Shown one piece after another: positions 17,012 to 25,282 of a stretch of DNA of 64,000 nt. The stretch comes from Asaia sp003994335 (GTDB lineage: Bacteria > Pseudomonadota > Alphaproteobacteria > Acetobacterales > Acetobacteraceae), in contig NZ_JBBCOR010000003.1 in NCBI RefSeq assembly GCF_037151175.1, forward strand, positions 62,001 through 126,000, in the 5' to 3' direction. Position 1 is the first letter of the stretch, and every line of letters begins with the position of its first letter. Below the pieces are notes generated by a model. It saw nothing but the letters and a program-made list of their open reading frames with translations, had not been told where the DNA came from and made no database searches. Made by a program: the position numbers and the translations under genes.

Positions 17012-18414
17012 GACTTGTTCTCCGCATAGGGGTTCTTGGTGCCCCTCAACTGCAAACGGATGGGTGTGCCGGGCAGGTGAAAGGTTTCGCGCAGCCCGTT
17101 GACCAGATAGCGCTTATACGCGTCAGGCAGCAGTTCGGCGCGCGTACCGAACAGAATGAAGGTCGGCGGACGCGACTTGGCCTGCGTCATGTAGCGCAGT
17201 TTCAGGCGACGACCATCCACCAGTGGCGGCTGATGCCGCTCCAGTGCCGCCTCGAACCAGCGGTTCAGTTCGCCCGTGGTCACGCGGCTGTTCCAGACCT
17301 CATGCGCACGGCGCACAGCGGGGAGCAGCTTGTTCACCCCCGCACCGGTCAGGGCCGAGAAGGTGACCACCGGAATGCCACGCATCTGTGCGAGCGACGT
17401 CTCGATACGATCCGCGATCGCCTGGCGCGTTGCCGCACGATCTTCGACCGCGTCCCATTTGTTCAGAGCGAGAACGCAGGCGCGGCCTTCGCGCTCGATC
17501 AGCCGGGCAATCTGCAGGTCCTGCTCGTGTACGCCAAGTGTGGCGTCGAGCGTGAGCACGACCACCTCGGCCATTTTAAGGGCCTCGATGGAGGCGGAGA
17601 CCGACATACGCTCGAGATCCTGCTCGATGCGTGCCTTGCGACGCAAACCTGCCGTATCCACAAGCTGAATCGGGCCAATTTCATCATGAAGCGACACAGC
17701 AATTGAATCACGCGTGAGACCGGGTTCTGGCCCGGTGATCATGCGTTCCTCGCCGAGCAGGCAATTCAGAAGCGTCGATTTTCCGGCATTGGGTCGTCCC
17801 ACAATTGCGAGGCGCAACGGCCCCGCAGGGCGCTCCTCGATTTCCTCGCCATCCTCATCGAGCGGCTTGGCACGCGAGCGGGGCTTCTCGCGTACGCGCT
17901 CCCCCTCGGGCAGACGGTCGGCAATCTCGCCCATCAGATGCGCGATACCCTCGCCATGCTCCGCAGAAAGCGCGAGAGGGGTACCGAGGCCAAGCGAATA
18001 GGCCTCGAGCACCTCATTGGTCGCTGCTGCGCCCTCGGCCTTGTTGGCCAGAAGCATCACCTTCTTGTTCTGCTTGCGCAGCCAGGCGGCAAAATGCTTG
18101 TCAGCGGGGGTGACGCCCGCGCGGGCATCGATACAGAACAGGACCAGATCGGCCTGGGCCACCGCCGATTCCGATGAGGCGCGCATCCGGCCGAACAAGG
18201 TGTCAGGCGCCGCCTCTTCAAGACCGGCTGTATCAATCAGGCGCACCTTGCGCCCGCGCAGCAGGGCCTCTCCTTCCTTGCGATCGCGTGTGACGCCCGG
18301 CATGTCAGACACGATGGCCTGACGCCGCCCTACCAGCCGGTTGAAAAGAGTCGATTTACCGACATTGGGACGCCCGGCGATAACAACGAGCGGAAGAGTA
18401 GAAGAGTCAGTCAC
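17008..18414 (-). CDS. der: Ribosome-assembly GTPase Der (EngA)
   Basis: Essential double-GTPase that helps mature the 50S subunit. The 468-aa protein contains two G domains: G1 loops GRPNVGKSTLFN (residue about 13) and GRPNAGKSTLLN (about 209), G3 DTAG in both, and G4 NKAEG and NKWD. A KH-like C-terminal domain follows, ending in the basic LRGTKNPY segment. It is the third gene of the conserved yfgM-bamB-der group, with 3 bp between bamB and der. A cysteine hydrolase gene overlaps its 3' end. Confidence 0.96.
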   Translation of the reverse strand: MTDSSTLPLVVIAGRPNVGKSTLFNRLVGRRQAIVSDMPGVTRDRKEGEALLRGRKVRLIDTAGLEEAAPDTLFGRMRASSESAVAQADLVLFCIDARAGVTPADKHFAAWLRKQNKKVMLLANKAEGAAATNEVLEAYSLGLGTPLALSAEHGEGIAHLMGEIADRLPEGERVREKPRSRAKPLDEDGEEIEERPAGPLRLAIVGRPNAGKSTLLNCLLGEERMITGPEPGLTRDSIAVSLHDEIGPIQLVDTAGLRRKARIEQDLERMSVSASIEALKMAEVVVLTLDATLGVHEQDLQIARLIEREGRACVLALNKWDAVEDRAATRQAIADRIETSLAQMRGIPVVTFSALTGAGVNKLLPAVRRAHEVWNSRVTTGELNRWFEAALERHQPPLVDGRRLKLRYMTQAKSRPPTFILFGTRAELLPDAYKRYLVNGLRETFHLPGTPIRLQLRGTKNPYAENKS

Positions 18415-18417
18415 GGA

Positions 18418-19809
18418 TCAACCATATGCGTTCAGATTGCCATCCGTGGACAGCACAAGAACCTTGCCGTCACAGATGATGGGTTCGACCAGGGTCGGTT
18501 TCTTGGTCTTGAGCGGAGCGGTGGCCTTGCCCGTCACAGCGTCGATCACCTGCAGACCGTTTTCCTCGAGCGAGGACACGCAGACGAGCTTGCCATCAGC
18601 CATGACCGGCCCGAACCAGGTCACGGCGTATTTCTGCTTCGTCTCGTTCTTGAAGCGGCGCAGGTCATGAATCCAGCGCACATGGCCCGAGAGACGGTCC
18701 ACACAGGCGAGCTGCTGATCGGACGAGATGACATAGAGCCAGTCACCGACGATCAGCGGCGTATTCTGCCCGCTTGCTTCACGCTCCCACAGACGGCGTC
18801 CAGAGCGCATGTCGATCGCCACCAGGACCTTTGAGAGGGAGACGGCGTAGGCGGTGCCATCCTTGATGACCGGCGCGCCACGCACGCAGGCCAGATCGAG
18901 CATGGCGCCACGGCCGTTGGACCCACCAAGACTGTCGCTCCAGACCAGTTCGCCCGATTCTGCCCGCAGGGCGACGAGATCGCCACTGCCGAAACCGGCC
19001 ACCACCACGCCATTGGCAACGGCAGGAGCGGACTGGCCGAACATGACCGTGTCGGCCTCAGTCGCCTGATAGGTCCAGATCTGCTCGCCTGTCTCGGCAT
19101 TAAGGGCAAAAAGCCGCTCATCAATGGTCCCGAAGAACACGCGCCCATCCACGATGGTCGGAGCCGAGCGTCCGGGCACGACTGTCTCGGAACGCCACTT
19201 GACCTTGCCGGTCTCGGCGCCAACCGCGATCACCTGGCCAACACCGTCGACGATATAAAGCGTATCGCCCGACAGCCCCATGCCGCCGCCAAGATCGCTC
19301 GAGCGCATCTTGCTGCCCTTGGGGATGAAGGTCCAGAGCGCGCTCATGGCGGGCCAGGTCCACGCGCGCACCGTCCCCACGCCGTCGCGGGTATAGATAC
19401 GACCACCATCAATCACGGGTGGGGACTGAATGGCGCCACGACCATTTGGTCCGAGTGCCACGAAATGCAGAAAGGCGGGTTCCGAAATACCGTGACCGAT
19501 CGAACGCGACCAGGCGAGTTGCGGACCGGCCCAGCTGGCATTGACGCCCATATGATCGGGCACACGCCCCACCATCGGCCAGGAGACGACGTTCTGCGCG
19601 GCCGGGAAGTTGATCGGGGTGTGGTCTTCCTCATCGATCACCAGCCCCGCGCCCGTAGACAGCACGTCGTAGCGCTTGCCGGCAAGAATTTGCTTGGGTT
19701 CATCCTTGAAGATGCCGCACCCGGTCAGCAGTGCCGTTCCCGCCAGTGTCGAACCGAGGAAGAAACGGCGCCCCGGCTGACGCAGGGAGTTCTTGGGGGT
19801 CGTGGGCAT
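18418..19809 (-). CDS. bamB: Outer-membrane assembly factor BamB (PQQ-like beta-propeller lipoprotein)
   Basis: BamB is a lipoprotein of the BAM complex that supports insertion of beta-barrel proteins into the outer membrane. The 463-aa product shows repeated propeller blades (for example GxVxWxxxxxG and the WTYQATEAD, LWSDS type strands). Its N-terminus combines a twin-arginine-like RRFFLG with a hydrophobic stretch and the lipobox LLTGC, so it looks like a Tat-type lipoprotein signal. ATG at 19809 overlaps the preceding yfgM-like stop (TGATG), better than the TTG at 19812. Blade number and order were not verified. Confidence 0.92.
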   Translation of the reverse strand: MPTTPKNSLRQPGRRFFLGSTLAGTALLTGCGIFKDEPKQILAGKRYDVLSTGAGLVIDEEDHTPINFPAAQNVVSWPMVGRVPDHMGVNASWAGPQLAWSRSIGHGISEPAFLHFVALGPNGRGAIQSPPVIDGGRIYTRDGVGTVRAWTWPAMSALWTFIPKGSKMRSSDLGGGMGLSGDTLYIVDGVGQVIAVGAETGKVKWRSETVVPGRSAPTIVDGRVFFGTIDERLFALNAETGEQIWTYQATEADTVMFGQSAPAVANGVVVAGFGSGDLVALRAESGELVWSDSLGGSNGRGAMLDLACVRGAPVIKDGTAYAVSLSKVLVAIDMRSGRRLWEREASGQNTPLIVGDWLYVISSDQQLACVDRLSGHVRWIHDLRRFKNETKQKYAVTWFGPVMADGKLVCVSSLEENGLQVIDAVTGKATAPLKTKKPTLVEPIICDGKVLVLSTDGNLNAYG

Positions 19810-20507
19810 CAACCGGCTCCGCCGAATGTTTGTAGAAGGATGGAAGCGCGCTGGCGGACACCGTCAGGCGCGTCAGGAGACTGGGCAAGCCCGGTCAGAA
19901 GGCTGCGTGCCTCCTCGTGCTGCTTAGGCGTGGCATCCGCGCGCAGGTCGAGAGCGGCCAGACCTTCTTGCGCAAAAGCGCGCCAGGGGCCGGGATTGGC
20001 GGCCAGAAGCTCGAAGCCCTTGCGAGTTTCGGTCGTGTCACTATCGTCGATATGGCTATTGAGCAGCAGCAGGCGAGCCAGCGCTGTAAAGGCCGGGTTG
20101 GCGTCCTTCGTGTCGATGACACCCTGCCAGACCTTGCGCGCCCCCGCGAGATCGCCCGCCTGGGCTTTGAGCTGGGCAAGCCTGATGGCGGCAAATTCAC
20201 GCGTCGCACCCGGGGCCTTCGCTGCAAGATCGGCCAGGACAGCTTCCTGTGTCTTTTCGACCTGGGTACGCTTGGCGGCATCGGGCTGCGGGGCCTGTAG
20301 GGCCTCCATGGCCGTGTAATAACGCCCCGATGCCTCGGCCTGAGCCTGATGATGACGATGGATCTGCCACTGCCACCCGCCGACACCGATCAGGGCGATA
20401 ATCGCCACGCCAGCCGCTACACCCCCGAAACGCCGGGCGGTTGCGCGCATCTCAGCTGCACGCATTTCCGCCTGGGCCTGACTGAAAAACTCGTCTGCCA
20501 CCGTCAT
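19809..20507 (-). CDS. YfgM-like membrane-anchored TPR protein
   Basis: A 232-aa bitopic protein: a cytosolic N-terminal tail of about 25 residues, one membrane helix (residues about 28-46, GVAAGVAIIALIGVGGWQW), then a periplasmic helical TPR_21-type domain with Ala/Leu-rich repeats. In E. coli YfgM is an ancillary SecYEG/PpiD-associated factor that helps periplasmic chaperones. Its position directly before bamB and der is the widely conserved arrangement and supports the call. The stop codon is coupled to bamB by a TGATG overlap. Confidence 0.85.
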   Translation of the reverse strand: MTVADEFFSQAQAEMRAAEMRATARRFGGVAAGVAIIALIGVGGWQWQIHRHHQAQAEASGRYYTAMEALQAPQPDAAKRTQVEKTQEAVLADLAAKAPGATREFAAIRLAQLKAQAGDLAGARKVWQGVIDTKDANPAFTALARLLLLNSHIDDSDTTETRKGFELLAANPGPWRAFAQEGLAALDLRADATPKQHEEARSLLTGLAQSPDAPDGVRQRASILLQTFGGAG

Positions 20508-20649
20508 CCTCTTGCGACACTATCTTTCCAACCATACAGACGCCGGGACCATGCGGCAAATCGCTTTGTCATTTCGGACATGGACCGGACAAACTTCAGA
20601 CACAACCGAGCGTCAGAAGAGCATCTTTGCAGTTACACGAGGCCCTTTC

Positions 20650-21633
20650 ATGCATCCTGATCCCGCTTTTTCAATGGTGAGACGACGGCTTATCCTCGGC
20701 TTGCCCCTGATCGGGGTCGCTTCCCGAGCCACGCTTGCCCTCGCCACCCCCCCTTCGGCCAAGACCCAGCCCGCCACCAGACTTGCGGGTACGACGACCC
20801 TGATTCCCGATCATTCTCTCGATGCCCAGCAGGCTCTGGGCATGATCGCGACAGGCTACGAAAAGGGATGTGGAGGCCGACTGGGGGTCCATATCTTCTG
20901 CCCGGAAACCGGGGCTGCCCTGACATGGCGCGGCAATGAGCGCTTTCTGATGTGCAGCAGCTTCAAGGCCTCGCTGGTGGCCTGCGTGCTGGCCCGATGC
21001 GACCGCGATGAAGATGAGCTCACCACCCACCTCCCCTTCCTCGACAGCGATTTCACCGCCTCTGCCTGGGCCCCAGTAGCCCGCAAAAACCGTGATGCGG
21101 GCAGTCTAAGTCTTGCTGCGCTCTGCGCCGGAGCCGTGACCGCCAGCGATAATGTGTGCGCCAACATGCTGCTTCGTCACATCGGCGGCCCCGCTGCCCT
21201 CACCCATTTCTGGCGCGAGAGCGGAGACGAGATTACCCGTCTCGATGCCTACGAGCCGGAGCTGAACCGGCCCTCGGCCGATGCGGCCGCCAACACGACC
21301 AGCCCTGTCGCCATGGCGCGCACATTGCATCGCCTTGTGCACGGAACGTTGCTCCACCCGAATTCGGCGGCACTTCTGCGGAACTGGATGATCAGTTGCA
21401 ACACAGGGACCCATCGCCTGCGCGCAGGCCTGCCACCCCACTGGATCTCCGGCGACAAGACAGGCAATAACGGCCAGGATATTGCCGCCGATATCGCTTT
21501 CGCGGCACCGGACCCAGGCATCGGCAAATCCTTGATCATCGCCGTCTATACGGCTGGCGGGACACCTGACGAGACACGCTTCAGGAACGTGTTCCATGAG
21601 CTCGGCGCCCTTGCACCGCGGCTGATCGCCTGA
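20650..21633 (+). CDS. Class A serine beta-lactamase
   Basis: A 327-aa periplasmic beta-lactamase. All class A motifs are present: SxxK as CSSFK (S103 and K106, equal to Ambler 70 and 73), SDN as ASDNVC (166-168, Ambler 130-132), the omega loop EPELN (E202, N206, Ambler 166 and 170) and KTG as GDKTGN (270-272, Ambler 234-236). The N-terminal signal (RRRLILGLPLIGV) has a twin-arginine flavour. Ambler 164 is Ala and 179 is Asn, so the usual omega-loop salt bridge is absent, as in PER-1. Cys precedes the active serine (Ambler 69) but Ambler 238 is not Cys. ATG at 20650 has GAGG eight bases upstream; ATG 20674 is an alternative. The gene is divergent from the yfgM-bamB-der operon, with no ampR-like regulator adjacent. 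Confidence 0.92.
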   Translation: MHPDPAFSMVRRRLILGLPLIGVASRATLALATPPSAKTQPATRLAGTTTLIPDHSLDAQQALGMIATGYEKGCGGRLGVHIFCPETGAALTWRGNERFLMCSSFKASLVACVLARCDRDEDELTTHLPFLDSDFTASAWAPVARKNRDAGSLSLAALCAGAVTASDNVCANMLLRHIGGPAALTHFWRESGDEITRLDAYEPELNRPSADAAANTTSPVAMARTLHRLVHGTLLHPNSAALLRNWMISCNTGTHRLRAGLPPHWISGDKTGNNGQDIAADIAFAAPDPGIGKSLIIAVYTAGGTPDETRFRNVFHELGALAPRLIA

Positions 21634-21703
21634 TCCTGCAAACAAGAGGCTCGTGCTGCGCCCTCCGCATTGGGGAAGGTCCGAACCTCGCAGGACCGCC
21701 ATA

Positions 21704-21731
21704 GAAAAAGGGATGGGCACGAGCCCATCCC
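21704..21731 (-). terminator. Intrinsic terminator of the leftward nine-gene run
   Basis: Read on the minus strand, a perfect 9-bp stem (arms GGGATGGGC and GCCCATCCC, loop of 4) is followed directly by TTTTT. It lies 47 bp past the stop of the small exported protein gene, so it should end transcription of the whole leftward run; on the plus strand it could also stop beta-lactamase transcripts, less efficiently. Confidence 0.85.
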
Positions 21732-21777
21732 TGGCATGAAGACTTTACGGCCCTGCATGAACGCAGGACGACGTTTC

Positions 21778-22149
21778 TCAGTGCTTGGCGAGCTTCTTGC
21801 CTGCTGCCGTCAGTTCAGCCGAAAGATGGCTGAAATTGGCGGCAATGCGCTGCTGAACACCGGTACTGACAGCATGGATCTTGGCGATGCGATCGCGCGC
21901 ATCTTCGCTGATCGCCTGCTCTTCCTTCTGGGCCGCCGCAGCGACGCAGCTATTATAGGCGCGGGCCTCCTTTTCATAGGCCTGGAACTTGTCCACGCTC
22001 GCATTGTAATGCGCCGTATCGGTCGCCGCGATCGACGGCGCGCTCGGCTCCTGCCCGCATTTGGCGCGTGGGTCGGCATGAGCCGAAGACAGAGTAGACC
22101 CACCGGCAAGGCAGGCGGTCGTGAGAAGCGTGAGAGCGATGCGATTCAT
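21778..22149 (-). CDS. Small exported protein of unknown function
   Basis: A 123-aa protein with a clear Sec signal peptide (residues about 1-25, MNRIALTLLTTACLAGG, cleavage after SAHA), then a mature part of about 98 residues. The mature chain has two Cys (KCGQ and NSCV), which could form a disulfide, and a long Ala/Glu/Lys helical stretch predicted to be coiled. I recognise no named family. It is the last gene before a strong intrinsic terminator and follows the dihydroorotase-like gene after 48 bp. Probably periplasmic. Real-gene evidence: signal peptide, codon use and terminator placement. Confidence 0.65.
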   Translation of the reverse strand: MNRIALTLLTTACLAGGSTLSSAHADPRAKCGQEPSAPSIAATDTAHYNASVDKFQAYEKEARAYNSCVAAAAQKEEQAISEDARDRIAKIHAVSTGVQQRIAANFSHLSAELTAAGKKLAKH

Positions 22150-22197
22150 GATCAGGCGATCTGCTGGAGAGAAGGAGTGTGGGGGAGTGCGCGATAA

Positions 22198-23517
22198 TTA
22201 CGGCGCAAATCGGGCCAGACGCCCGATCGGTGCCGAGACGATCGCATCATCGCGCATCACCACATGGCCGCGCACGATGGTGGCCATCGGCCAGCCCGTG
22301 ACCTGCTTGCCGTCGAAAGGCGTCCACCCCACGGGGCTCGCAATCCAGTCATTCCGGATTGCGCGTTGCGCCTTCAGATCGACGAGGGTGAAGTCTGCAT
22401 CGAAGCCAACTGCCAGACGCCCCTTCGTCAGCAAGCCGTAGATCCGGGCGGGTCCGGCTGCCATGAGGTCCACCAGACGGCTGAGGCTCAGCCTGCCCGC
22501 ATTCACATGGTCGAGCATGAGCGGCAGGATGGTCTGCACACCCGTCAGTCCGGCCGGACATTGCGGCCAGGGCTTTTCCTTTGCCTCGCGCGGATGCGGC
22601 GCATGATCGGAGGAAACGACATCCACGCGCCCGTCGCGCACGGCCTCCCAGCACGCGTCATAGTGACGGCGATCCCGGATGGGCGGGTTCATCACGGCAT
22701 AGGCGCCCAGTGTCTCATAGCATTCCGGGCCGATCTGGGTGAGATGATTGACCAGCACCTCGACGCTGACATGGGAACGATGAGCAGCGAGCCATTCCAG
22801 CTCCTCGGCGGTCGAGGTATGCAGGATATGCACCGGGCGTCCCGTCTTGCGTGCCAGCGCGGTGATGCGGCGCGTGCCGAGGAATGCGCATTCCTCATCA
22901 CGCCAGATCATATGGTTCACGTGAGGCATACCTGTCTCGAAAAGCGGCTTGCGCGCCTGAAGGCGGTATTCGTCTTCCGAGTGGAAAGCGACGCGGCGAT
23001 GACCGCTGCGCAGGACCGCCTCGATGCCCTCATCGTCCTCGATCATCAGATCGCCCGTCGAAGACCCGGCAAAGACCTTGATCGCACAGATCCCCTCTTC
23101 CTGTTCCAGGGCTGCGAGTCCCGGCGTGTTGGCGCGCGTCGCGCCAACATACAGACCCATATCGATCAGCGCGTTTTCCGCCACCGTACGACGCTTGTCA
23201 GCGATGGTTTCGGCAGAGGTGATGGAGGGCGAGGTGTTGGGCATGTCGAACACCATCGTGATCCCGCCCAGAGCCGCGGCGCGCGTGCCTGTGGCGATGG
23301 ATTCGATGGCCGCATTGCCGGGATCGCGCAGATGGACATGGGAATCGATCATGCCCGGCAGCACATGCAGGCCCTTGGCATCGACTACCTGCGTCGCACT
23401 GTCCCCCGTGCCGACGGCAAGACTCGCGATACGCCCATCCGTCACGCCCAGATCGGCCTGCGCCTCTCCCCAGGGAAAGACGCAGGTGCCCCCTTTGATG
23501 ATCAGATCATAATGCAT
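22198..23517 (-). CDS. Dihydroorotase-like cyclic amidohydrolase
   Basis: A 439-aa amidohydrolase of the type I dihydroorotase / allantoinase / hydantoinase superfamily. The metal site reads: DSHVHLRDPG (HxH near residue 60), the carbamylated-lysine candidate in GICAIKVFAG, His residues in HILHTS and LVNHLTQ, and Asp in SSDHAPH. The HLRDPG and DMPNT blocks favour dihydroorotase over allantoinase AllB, so it probably acts on carbamoyl-aspartate/dihydroorotate, though a second pyrC elsewhere would make another ring amide possible. Start ATG at 23517 has GAAGGAGA just upstream; a longer open frame reaches into asnB and is not used. It is the eighth gene of the leftward run. Confidence 0.83.
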   Translation of the reverse strand: MHYDLIIKGGTCVFPWGEAQADLGVTDGRIASLAVGTGDSATQVVDAKGLHVLPGMIDSHVHLRDPGNAAIESIATGTRAAALGGITMVFDMPNTSPSITSAETIADKRRTVAENALIDMGLYVGATRANTPGLAALEQEEGICAIKVFAGSSTGDLMIEDDEGIEAVLRSGHRRVAFHSEDEYRLQARKPLFETGMPHVNHMIWRDEECAFLGTRRITALARKTGRPVHILHTSTAEELEWLAAHRSHVSVEVLVNHLTQIGPECYETLGAYAVMNPPIRDRRHYDACWEAVRDGRVDVVSSDHAPHPREAKEKPWPQCPAGLTGVQTILPLMLDHVNAGRLSLSRLVDLMAAGPARIYGLLTKGRLAVGFDADFTLVDLKAQRAIRNDWIASPVGWTPFDGKQVTGWPMATIVRGHVVMRDDAIVSAPIGRLARFAP

Positions 23518-23530
23518 GGTGTTCTCCTTC

Positions 23531-25279
23531 TCAGGGCACGGCAGAGGCAAGTGTCTCGAACACATCCCCCCCTGACGGGCCAGTCTCGACGTGAAGGCGG
23601 TGCCAGAGGGCATAGAAGAGCAAAGCCCAGGCGGCATGGCGCGCGCGGCGCTCTCCTGCCCTCTCGATAATGGTCTTGATCGTCTCAGGCGCGATGACCC
23701 CGGCGAAAGCGGGGCTCGACGCCACCAATGGCGCCAGACGCTTTGATTGCGCGGCGATCCATTGCCCGACGGGCACTGTGAATCCCTGTTTGGGCGCAAA
23801 GGGTTCGGCCCCCGGTACATGGGCCTCAACCCAACGACGCAGCAGATATTTGCCATGCCCGCCCCGTATCTTGAGGTCATCGGGCAATGACCAGGCCAGC
23901 GCGCACACCACCGGATCGAGCAGGGGCGTACGCCCCTCAATCGAATGCGCCATCAGACAGCGATCAAGCTTGATCAGCAGATCGTTGGGCAGCCATTCGT
24001 CGAGATCGAGCCCCTGCACCGCGCGCAGCCTGGTCTCGTCAGGGCGGGGATAAAAACCCTGACGCCAGGCCTTGCCCGTGGGCAGGGTGCACAGACCATC
24101 CATCATGCCACGGCGCCACGGCAGACGCCCGCCACGCCACCAGGGCCGCATGGCGCGACGGTAGCGACCATATCCGCCAAACAGTTCGTCCCCTCCCTCG
24201 CCGCTCAGGATCACTGTCACGTCCTTTCGGGCCTCACGTGCCAGAAACCAGCTCGGGATAACCGCGTAATCGGCTACCGGATCGTCCAGACAGGCCACGA
24301 TCTGCGGCAGATGGTCCCAAACCATTGTCTCCGTGACCGTCAGGATATGATGCTGCGCCCCGAGCGATCGGGCCATGCTGGCGGCCTGCGCGCTTTCATC
24401 GATCTCACCCGCATCGAAACGCGCGGTCCAGGCCAGAGGCGCGCCATTGCCCAGACGCGTCATGGCAGCGAGCACGGCCGTGCTGTCGATCCCGCCGGAG
24501 AGGAACATGCCAAAAGGCACGTCCGCCCGCTCATGGGCCTGTACGCTGTCCATCAGAGCCGCGTCGAGCCGCGCAAGCGCCTCGGCCTCCGTCAGATCCC
24601 TGTCTATCCGGCCATGGCGCGCAGGCAGTTTCCTCGCATGATCGAGCCTGCCATTGACGAAACGCAGCGTCTCACCGGGAAGGACGCGCATGATGCCCGG
24701 AAAGATCGTCTCGCGCCCGGCCACGAACTGTGCCTGAAGCAGCTGATCGCGTGCCAGCGGACGGATGCTGCGCGCCACGAGCCCGGTCGCGAGAATCGCT
24801 TGCGGTTCGGAAGCGAAGACCACCCCTTGTCCGGTTTCGGCATAATAGAGCGGCTTGATCCCGAACGGATCACGGCTGAGCGCAAGGACCGTGTCGGGGC
24901 CCGTATTGTCGAGAAGGGCAATGGCATACATGCCCCGCAACTCGAACCCGTATCCTGCCCCGCATTCGGGCCATAGAAAAAGCGGGGACTCGCAATCGCT
25001 GCCTGTCTTGAACGGCGCATCGTGCAACCTGTCGCGCAGGGCGGGGTCATTATAGATCTCGCCATTCGCCACCAGCGCCAGATCCCCCTGGATCAGGGGC
25101 TGCGCGCCCCCTTCCAGATCGATGATGGAGAGGCGACGATGCACCAGGGCGGCATTGCCCGTCTCATGGAACCCTTCTCCATCCTTGCCGCGATGCGCCA
25201 GTGCCCCGGCAAGACGGTGCAGAACGACCGGATCGGGATGATAGCCGGGAAGACAAGCCATTCCTGCAATGCCGCACAT
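23531..25279 (-). CDS. Asparagine synthetase (glutamine-hydrolysing), AsnB type
   Basis: A 582-aa two-domain enzyme. The N-terminal class II glutaminase begins MCGIAG with the nucleophile Cys2 and has the RLSIIDL and VANGEIYN blocks. The C-terminal synthetase has the PP-loop FLSGGIDST near residue 265 and the GEGGDELFGGYGRYR segment. It amidates aspartate using ATP and glutamine. Such AsnB paralogs near glycosyltransferase genes often modify exopolysaccharide or other surface molecules, and two glycosyltransferase genes precede it here. Whether it makes free asparagine or serves a surface pathway is not decidable from sequence. Confidence 0.9.
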   Translation of the reverse strand: MCGIAGMACLPGYHPDPVVLHRLAGALAHRGKDGEGFHETGNAALVHRRLSIIDLEGGAQPLIQGDLALVANGEIYNDPALRDRLHDAPFKTGSDCESPLFLWPECGAGYGFELRGMYAIALLDNTGPDTVLALSRDPFGIKPLYYAETGQGVVFASEPQAILATGLVARSIRPLARDQLLQAQFVAGRETIFPGIMRVLPGETLRFVNGRLDHARKLPARHGRIDRDLTEAEALARLDAALMDSVQAHERADVPFGMFLSGGIDSTAVLAAMTRLGNGAPLAWTARFDAGEIDESAQAASMARSLGAQHHILTVTETMVWDHLPQIVACLDDPVADYAVIPSWFLAREARKDVTVILSGEGGDELFGGYGRYRRAMRPWWRGGRLPWRRGMMDGLCTLPTGKAWRQGFYPRPDETRLRAVQGLDLDEWLPNDLLIKLDRCLMAHSIEGRTPLLDPVVCALAWSLPDDLKIRGGHGKYLLRRWVEAHVPGAEPFAPKQGFTVPVGQWIAAQSKRLAPLVASSPAFAGVIAPETIKTIIERAGERRARHAAWALLFYALWHRLHVETGPSGGDVFETLASAVP

Positions 25280-25282
25280 GGC

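Noticed and set aside
22198..23517. Assigning this gene as AllB allantoinase to complete the purine pathway
   Set aside because: HLRDPG and DMPNT favour dihydroorotase, the gene is 24 kb from the purine cluster, and PuuE already supplies allantoinase.
22264..23670. A 468-codon plus-strand frame opposite the dihydroorotase-like gene
   Set aside because: No recognisable domain; its length follows from the opposite gene's high third-position GC.
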